DNA of 64,000 nt from Spinacia oleracea (Eukaryota; Streptophyta; Magnoliopsida; Caryophyllales; Amaranthaceae): NCBI RefSeq assembly GCF_020520425.1, contig NC_079487.1, positions 107,790,141-107,854,140 on the forward strand, written 5' to 3'. The notes under the pieces are model-generated. The model did not search any database and had not been told where the DNA came from. It saw nothing but the letters and a program-made list of their open reading frames with translations. How positions within the stretch are numbered: position 1 is the stretch's first letter; each line of letters starts with the position of its first letter. Positions 58,901 through 64,000 of the stretch are shown one piece after another. The position numbers and the translations under genes are program-made.

Positions 58901-59887
58901 ATTTCCCACTCGTAGGTCGACTTCACCCTTGCTTAACTTTCTACTTCTTCTTAGTCCCTGTGGATTGGAACATAAGTGTGAGCCACAACCTGTATCTAAT
59001 ACCCAAGAAGTTGAATTAGCAAGTATACAGTCTATAACGAAAATACCTGAAGATGGAACGACTGTTCCGTTCTTCTGATCTTCCTTTAGCTTCAAGCAAT
59101 CTCTCTTCCAATGCCCCTTCTTCTTGCAGTAGAAGCATTCGGATTCAGAAGTGGGTTGACTGACCTTCCTCTTTACAGATTTGGCGCCAGTTTGCTTAGT
59201 TGGGCTGGCCTTGTTGCCACCTTTCTTAGCATTCCTCTTCTTTCCAGATTTCTTGAACTTGCCCCCACGCACCATAAGCACATCCTGCTTATCACTTTTG
59301 AGCGTCTTTTCAGCGGTCTTCAGCATACCGTGAAGCTCAGTGAGCATTTTGTCCAGACAATTCATACTGTAGTTCAGTTTGAACTGATCATACCCGCTAT
59401 GAAGAGAATGGAGGATGGTGTCTATAGCCATTTCCTGAGAAAATTGCTGATCCAGCCGACTCATATTCTCAATGAGTCCAATCATTTTGAGAACATGTGG
59501 ACTTACGGGCTCGCCTTTCTTAAGCTTGGTCTCAAGAATTTGCCTATGAGTCTCGAATCTTTCGACTCGAGCCAGATCTTGGAACATGTTCTTCAACTCA
59601 CTGATGATTGTGAAAGCATCTGAGTTGATGAACGTTTTCTGCAGATCCGCACTCATGGTGGCGAGCATTAGACATTTCACATCCTTGTTGGCATCAATCC
59701 AACGATTGAGGGCTGCCTGAGTGACCCCGTCGTCTGCGGCTTCGGGCATCGCCTCATCTAGGACATACTCCTTTTCTTCCTGCATAAGAACTATTTGCAA
59801 GTTCCTTTGCCAGTCAAGGAAGTTTTTCCCGTTCAACTTCTCCTTTTCGAGAATTGATCGAATGTTGAATGAATTGTTGTTTGCCAT
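55922..59887 (-). CDS. Copia Gag-Pol polyprotein, intact
   Basis: This is a single 1321-residue frame starting MANNNSFNIRSILEKEKLNG; an in-frame ATG 93 nt upstream lies in the leader and has no Gag similarity. In order: Gag with the zinc knuckle CFYCKKKGHWKRDC (residues 251-264), aspartic protease with the DTG of WVLDTGCGSHLCS (about 298-300), the integrase zinc region (WHCRLGHINLKRL) and core (HTDVCGPM), reverse transcriptase with VKTAFLNGVL and the catalytic YVDD (about 993-996), then RNase H (GYTDASFQTDKDD, STIADSTTEAEY). This Gag-PR-IN-RT-RH order defines Ty1/copia. No stop or frameshift is present, so the frame could encode active protein. The sublineage is not assigned. Confidence 0.95.
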   Translation of the reverse strand: MANNNSFNIRSILEKEKLNGKNFLDWQRNLQIVLMQEEKEYVLDEAMPEAADDGVTQAALNRWIDANKDVKCLMLATMSADLQKTFINSDAFTIISELKNMFQDLARVERFETHRQILETKLKKGEPVSPHVLKMIGLIENMSRLDQQFSQEMAIDTILHSLHSGYDQFKLNYSMNCLDKMLTELHGMLKTAEKTLKSDKQDVLMVRGGKFKKSGKKRNAKKGGNKASPTKQTGAKSVKRKVSQPTSESECFYCKKKGHWKRDCLKLKEDQKNGTVVPSSGIFVIDCILANSTSWVLDTGCGSHLCSNPQGLRRSRKLSKGEVDLRVGNGARIAALAVGTYYLSLPSGLVLELEDCFHVPSLTKNIISVSCLDAKGFSFLIKDNSCSFYFKEMFYGSARLVNGLYLLDHDKQVYNINTKRAKKDDSDLTYLWHCRLGHINLKRLERLQKEGILEPFDLEDYGKCESCLLGKMTKQPFSKVGERANELLGLIHTDVCGPMSTNARGGFSYFITFTDDFSRYGYVYLMKHKSESFDKFKEFQSEVENQLGKKIKALRSDRGGEYLSYEFDDHLKECGILSELTPPGTPQWNGVSERRNRTLLDMVRSMMGQAELPLEFWGHALNTAALTINRAPSKAVEKTPYELWFGKPPNVSFLKIWGCEVYVKRLISDKLHPKSDKCILVGYPKETKGYYFYNTSENKVFVARDGVFLEKDHISKMTSGRKVDLEEIRVEQQTLENAQDDIQDETQRSLEECGENHGQTRNVTPRRSQRYRSQPERYLGILTNESYDVLLLESDEPATYKQAMTSPSSKQWQEAMQSELDSMSENQVWDLVDLPDGYQAIGSKWVFKLKKDKDGKLEVFKARLVAKGYRQVHGVDYDETFSPVAMLKSIRIMLAIAAYYDYEIWQMDVKTAFLNGVLTETVFMTQPEGFEDPKNAKKVCKLKKSIYGLKQASRSWNIRFDEAVKDFGFIKNAGESCVYKKVSGSKIAFLVLYVDDILLIGNDIPMLNSVKIWLGKCFSMKDLGEAQYILGIKIYRDRSKRMIGLSQSTYINKVLDRFKMADSKRGYLPMSHGMTLSKTQCPKTLDERRRMNGIPYASLIGSIMYAMICTRPDVAYALSATSRYQSDPGEAHWTAAKNILKYLKRHKDDFLVYGGDDELIVKGYTDASFQTDKDDFRSQSGFVFCLNGGAVSWKSAKQSTIADSTTEAEYIAAHEAAKEAIWLRKFIGELGVVPSIKGPIALYCDNNGAIAQAKEPRHHQRVKHVLRRFHLLREFVERKEVEISKIGTDDNISDPLTKPLPQAKHNSHTAAMGIKHIGEWL

Positions 59888-60698
59888 ATTAAAAACTACA
59901 ATTGAAAAGAATAAACAAATAAATAACCATTCACAGTTTCTCTTAATAAACTTAAATTCTAGCATACATGCATAATTCAATGTTTATTAAGCATTTTATT
60001 CAAATTATGTGTTCCGGCAGGTGTGAATAAAATGATTCCAAGATCCTAAAATCATTGAAGAACTAAGCACAGTTTGTCGACTTAATCCTAGAACATCTTA
60101 GGTAAGCAAAAGCCTTTTGCTAATAGTCTAGAAACTATTCTTGGTTGATAGGTACGTCTAAGAACTTATTAGGTAAACCTATCGAATTTGCCACGACATA
60201 AAAGGACTCCTTACTTATATCGTTGAGTTTCACCAAAACTAACATGTACTCACAATTATTTGTGTACCTTGCCCCTTTAGGACCAATAAGTAACACCTCG
60301 CTGAGAGAAAACTATTACTAGATTGATGTAAAGGATATCCAAGCAAGTGTATATTTTGGCATGGCACCTTTTAACTCAATTTTTAAGTTTGTAACTTAAG
60401 GCTCTTACTATGTTGGTTAGATTTTAAGTGAACTAAAATCCTTAATCATGCAACATAATCAAGCTTTTGATCTCATGCATTTTAAGACATATTTAAAAGC
60501 AATAAATAACTTAAAACATGCATAAGATATTTGTGATCTAGTATGGCCCGACTTCATCTTGAAGCTTTAACTTCAAAGTCCGTCTTGAAAATCTCCGTGG
60601 GAGGCACCATTTTCTTCAAATAGGATAAGCTATAACTAATTACAACTATTTGATGGTACGCAGACCATATTTGAATTGAAAAATAACTTTGGTACTTC

Positions 60699-62050
60699 AG
60701 ACAATTCATAAATCATGCGGAAACAACCATTTAGCCAGGAATACATATTATTTACACATAATCATATAGCATAATTTAGATGCATACTCTTTGTTGCGTG
60801 CCTTCCCTAGCTGCGCCCGAACCGAACAAGAACAAGTCTTTAGGACTCCAAGTGTCGTCCCTCCGTAGATAGTCCACAGCACGTCCGGATCCGCCTTAAG
60901 ATTGACCAACTAGAATCGCCCTTAAGGTACTAGAATTTTCGGCACTCTTAGGTAAGAAATATGACTGAATTTTTTTCTCAAAAATCACTTTGAATACTTG
61001 AATTATCTCACTTAAAATATGTGACCCTAGGCACGTATTTATAGAGTTATGGAAAGGGAATTGGAATCCTAGTAGGATGCGAATTAATTAAACTTAGAAT
61101 CCTACAAGAACTCTAATTAATTAATTTATCCTTTTAGGAATAGGAATTTAATCATATACTAACTCTAATAGTTTTAGGAATCATGCATGAACACAAACTC
61201 ACACACACACGGCAGCCACGAGGGTCGCCCATGCGTGTGCGTGCGAGCAGCAGCCCACGCAGCGAGGCCATGGCCTTGGCGCGCGCTGGGCCTGCCTTGC
61301 GGTGGGCCTGGGCGCTGCCTTGGCTGGGCGCGCGTTTGGCTTGCTGGGCGATGGCCCGACTTCGTGCTGGGCCTTCGTCCGGCAGGCCTCGTCCGATGCT
61401 AATTCGTACGATACGCTTCCGATTAAATTCCCGGTTCCGGAATTCATTTCTGATACGAACAATATTTAATATTTCCGATTCCGGAATCAATTTCCGTTTC
61501 GAACAAATATTTAATATTTCCGTTTCCGGAATTATTTTCCGATTCCGATAATATTTCCGATTCTGACAATATTTCCGTTTCCGGCAATATTTCCAATTCT
61601 GGCAATATTTCCATTTCCGATAATATTTTCCGATACGTACCATGTTTCCGTTTCCGGCAACATCTACGACTTGGATAATATTTATATTTCCGATACGATC
61701 CATATTTCCGTTTCCGGCAATATCATCGTATCCGGAGTATTCATTTCTTGCCTGTGATGATCTCAGCTCCCACTGAAACCAAGATCCGTCGATTCCGAAT
61801 ATCCATAGATGGAGTATCTAATGCCATTAAATACTTGATCCGTTTACGTACTATTTGTGTGACCCTACGGGTTCAGTCAAGAGTAAGTTGTGGATTAATA
61901 TCATTAATTCCACTTGAACTGAAGCGGCCTCTAGCTAGGCATTCAGCTCACTTGATCTCACTGAATTATTAACTTGTTAATTAATACTGAACCGCATTTA
62001 TTAGACTTAACATAGAATGCATACTTGGACCAAGGGCATTATTTCCTTCA
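60699..62050 (-). repeat. 5' LTR of the copia element
   Basis: The sequence matches 53154-55057 apart from the MITE and about eight substitutions. Its inner boundary base is A where the other copy has the T of TG. The U3/promoter part lies towards 62050 in minus-strand reading. The GC-rich block is at about 61203-61393. Confidence 0.92.
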
Positions 62051-62139
62051 GGAAACACTCTAAAACAATGAGAGATTAAAACATCTATCAATATACAAGT
62101 ATATCTTTTAAAGGTCCTTCATAGAGTATGAATTTCACA

Positions 62140-63450
62140 TTACTAGATCCAACTTGTTTTCCAATGCATCTCTACGGTGACCTTTAAGGCAATTATTAAT
62201 GGTAAAACTTCGGAAACCTTTGTGCCAAAATGCGGATTGCGTCAAGGTAATCCATTATCTCCATACCTTTTCATCTTTTGTATGGATATTTTGTCTCGAA
62301 TGTTACGGATGGCGGAGAACATAAAGCAGATTCAAGGGCTTAAAGTTTCGAGAAGAGCACTTTCGATAACACATCCTTTTTTTTCCGGATGATGCTATAT
62401 TGTTCTTTAAAGCTGATAATAGAGGTAATTGTCAGCATATAGTCGAAATTCTAGAAGCCCCTTTAGGAAAGTGTCTGGTCAACAACTTAACTTGAACAAA
62501 TCTTTTGTTAAATTCTCTCCTCATCTCCAAGATAAGAGATAGAGAGTATGAAGTGGCTTCTCTCTATACCAACTGTTTAGAACGTTAGAACATACCTTGG
62601 AGTTCCCACATGCATTTTAGAGAAGAAATCCTTAATTTTTCAGAATCTGGTGGACGTGGTGGCCACTAAGATTGTATCTTGGTCGAACTTGCATCTATCC
62701 CAGGCAGCGAAACTGGTCCTCATTCAATCTGTTTTGTTGAGTCTAATTAACCTCACACATTATGCGAAGTTTGAAGATCTCAACGTCTATTGTTCAAAAG
62801 ATTGATTCATTAATAGCTAGATTTTGGTGGGCGAATAATGTAGAGCGAGGTATTCATTGGGTGAGTAAGGATTACCTACATATTCCAAAGGGTCTAAGAG
62901 GTTTGAGTACTGATCTGGCACTTTGTATCCATCATAATTCGCACATTTTAATATCCAAGGTGTTGAACATAGACAAGGTTGTTTGGTGTGTAAAACTTCA
63001 ACTAGGATGAAGTTAGCACATAACATTTCATGGGGGAGGAGAAGTCTGTTCCAAGCAGTTAAACAATTTGAACAGTGTTTGGCGTGAAAAATTGGATATG
63101 AAAGTATAGTGAAAGCAGCGAGTATGGTCTGGGTGGATGGGAGAATACCCGTAGTTAAGTCAGACCAGTAGCTTCTTCATGCTACAATTGCTTCTGGATA
63201 GATGTGTGAGGCAGAGGAACTCATGGAAAGTAAAGGATTTTGTTTCGGGAATTAATAAATGAAACCATATAAAGATTAGGCAATGCTTAAAAGGGAAAGA
63301 TGATGACTCAATTGTAGCCATTGAACGACCACAACCACAGGGGACGGAAGAGGACTATCTCTATTGGAAGTTGCATCCTTCAGGTAAATTCACTATCAAA
63401 TCAGGTTATGCTATATCATGCAACAACAAAGTGATGGGATTCAGAAGGTG
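62140..63450 (+). pseudogene. Decayed LINE reverse transcriptase
   Basis: With several frameshifts and stops the translation shows plant LINE ORF2 blocks in order: GLRQGNPLSPYLFIFCMDIL (RT), THPFFSG-like remains of the THLFFADD region, SGQQLNLNKSFVKFSP, TYLGVPT, a QAAKLVLI region, FWWANNVERGIHWVSK, and near 63360 YWKLHPSGKFTIKSGYA. The catalytic ADD is lost. It starts about 90 bp after the copia element. Confidence 0.8.
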
Positions 63451-63943
63451 AGCGATGAGGATACCCTCTTTTGTAAGCTTCTTTGAAATCTCAACATAGA
63501 ACACAAGCATGACATTGACCGTGCCTTGTGCCATCATTTTGACCAAGGCGGTTCAAGCGACCTTACACACATCACATCATCAATACAATCATTATATTAA
63601 TGTGTCATATAACTCATGTCTATCCCAATGGTGTGCTATTTTCATGCAGCTCGTATCCTGGCTCGGACGGTCGGACCGGCCTGGCTAGGCTAGTGCCATA
63701 TTTCACTTGAGCATCATATTCCTCTAAACAATCGTTATAAACAAAGAAGAAAAAGCATCTAAACATCATTTTATGAACCAACACGGCATCAATGCACTTG
63801 TGAATTTGTGACGCACTTGTTATATTCTCTACTCTCTACCTCTACCCCATCCTTTCAGAAACTCCATCTGACATCTCCCTTTCCCACCCAGATATTCTCT
63901 CCCTATCACTCTTTCTCTCTCCTCCATTTCTTGATTTTTTATT
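63451..63943 (+). promoter_or_regulatory. Upstream region and CT-rich leader of the SPX gene
   Basis: A CT-rich stretch at about 63825-63935 precedes the start codon, as expected for a plant 5' UTR. Upstream is a CGGACGGTCGGACCGGCC-type GC patch near 63664-63682. No TATA box is certain. Confidence 0.4.
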
Positions 63944-64000
63944 ATGAAATTCTGGAAAATCCTAAGCTCTTTAATCCTGCAAACTCTACCCGATTGGCGC
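63944..64000 (+). CDS. SPX-domain protein, first 19 codons (cut by window end)
   Basis: The frame MKFWKILSSLILQTLPDWR matches the start of SPX domains (MKFGK-L---IEETLPEWRDKFL in the family), including the N-terminal basic helix that contacts inositol pyrophosphates. SPX proteins sense phosphate status and restrain PHR transcription factors or form part of transporters and ubiquitin ligases. Only 57 nt are present, so whether it is a stand-alone SPX1-4-type protein or a multi-domain one cannot be told. The CT-rich leader before the ATG supports a true gene start. Confidence 0.7.
   Translation, partial: MKFWKILSSLILQTLPDWR

Larger units (their letters stand above)
53154..62050 (-). mobile_element. 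Complete Ty1/copia retrotransposon
   Basis: The element comprises 3' LTR (53154-55057), internal region and 5' LTR (60699-62050), read on the minus strand. The LTRs are 1352 bp once a 552-bp insertion is removed from the left copy, and differ at about eight or nine positions (roughly 0.6 percent). The polypurine tract (CAAGTGGGAGAC on the minus strand) sits next to the 3' LTR. No TGG primer site is evident beside the 5' LTR, and the flanking 5-mers (TCATA and GGAAA) do not match. The open reading frame is intact. Confidence 0.92.

Overview
This is a nuclear window from a dicot plant. Intron-containing genes of plant-specific families sit in AT-rich DNA packed with plant transposons (copia, LINE, SINE, Helitron, CACTA, Stowaway, Tourist and Mutator-like MITEs). 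Frequent short motifs such as TACTCCGTA and CGGAGTA suggest Caryophyllales (spinach, beet or goosefoot relatives). That placement is an impression from sequence style, not a computed result.

Host genes, left to right. (1) 11958-18756 (+): a four-exon EEIG1/EHBP1-type NT-C2 protein whose introns carry at least five transposons. (2) 20071-21944 (-): a four-exon conserved plant protein of unknown function. (3) 43229-44530 (+): a single-exon GT14 (core-2/I-branching type) glycosyltransferase preceded by a four-codon upstream ORF. (4) 45911-49731 (-), with a 5' UTR intron reaching to about 51 kb: RDR6, the RNA-dependent RNA polymerase of trans-acting siRNA production and RNA-based silencing, with an intact catalytic motif. 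(5) From 63944 (+): the first 19 codons of an SPX-domain phosphate-signalling protein, cut by the window edge. The genes are independently transcribed units; there is no operon-like logic.

Transposon layout. 1-11 kb: an LTR remnant, a 1.7 kb CACTA element inserted in a MITE, a local duplication, and a Stowaway MITE nested inside a copy of itself. 22-31 kb: a SINE and a 2.2 kb solo LTR with matching target-site duplications, a Helitron nested within a related Helitron (the inner one carrying a pentatricopeptide-repeat gene scrap), and a small Helitron. 31-41 kb: ACCCGA-rich repeats, a 0.4 kb direct repeat flanking a long heptanucleotide array, and two degenerate copia fragments head to head. 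41.1-42.4 kb: a 5'-truncated LINE insertion with poly(A) and an 11-bp target-site duplication, still open in frame. 53.2-62.1 kb: a complete copia element with an intact 1321-codon polyprotein and 1352-bp LTRs, one LTR interrupted by a Mutator-like MITE. 62.1-63.5 kb: a decayed LINE.

I found no CRISPR array, rRNA gene or convincing tRNA gene, and no wholly new system. The most informative signals are exact transposon boundaries, nesting order, the Helitron gene scrap, and the absence of a target-site duplication around the otherwise intact copia element. All coordinates and splice sites were read by eye without alignment software.
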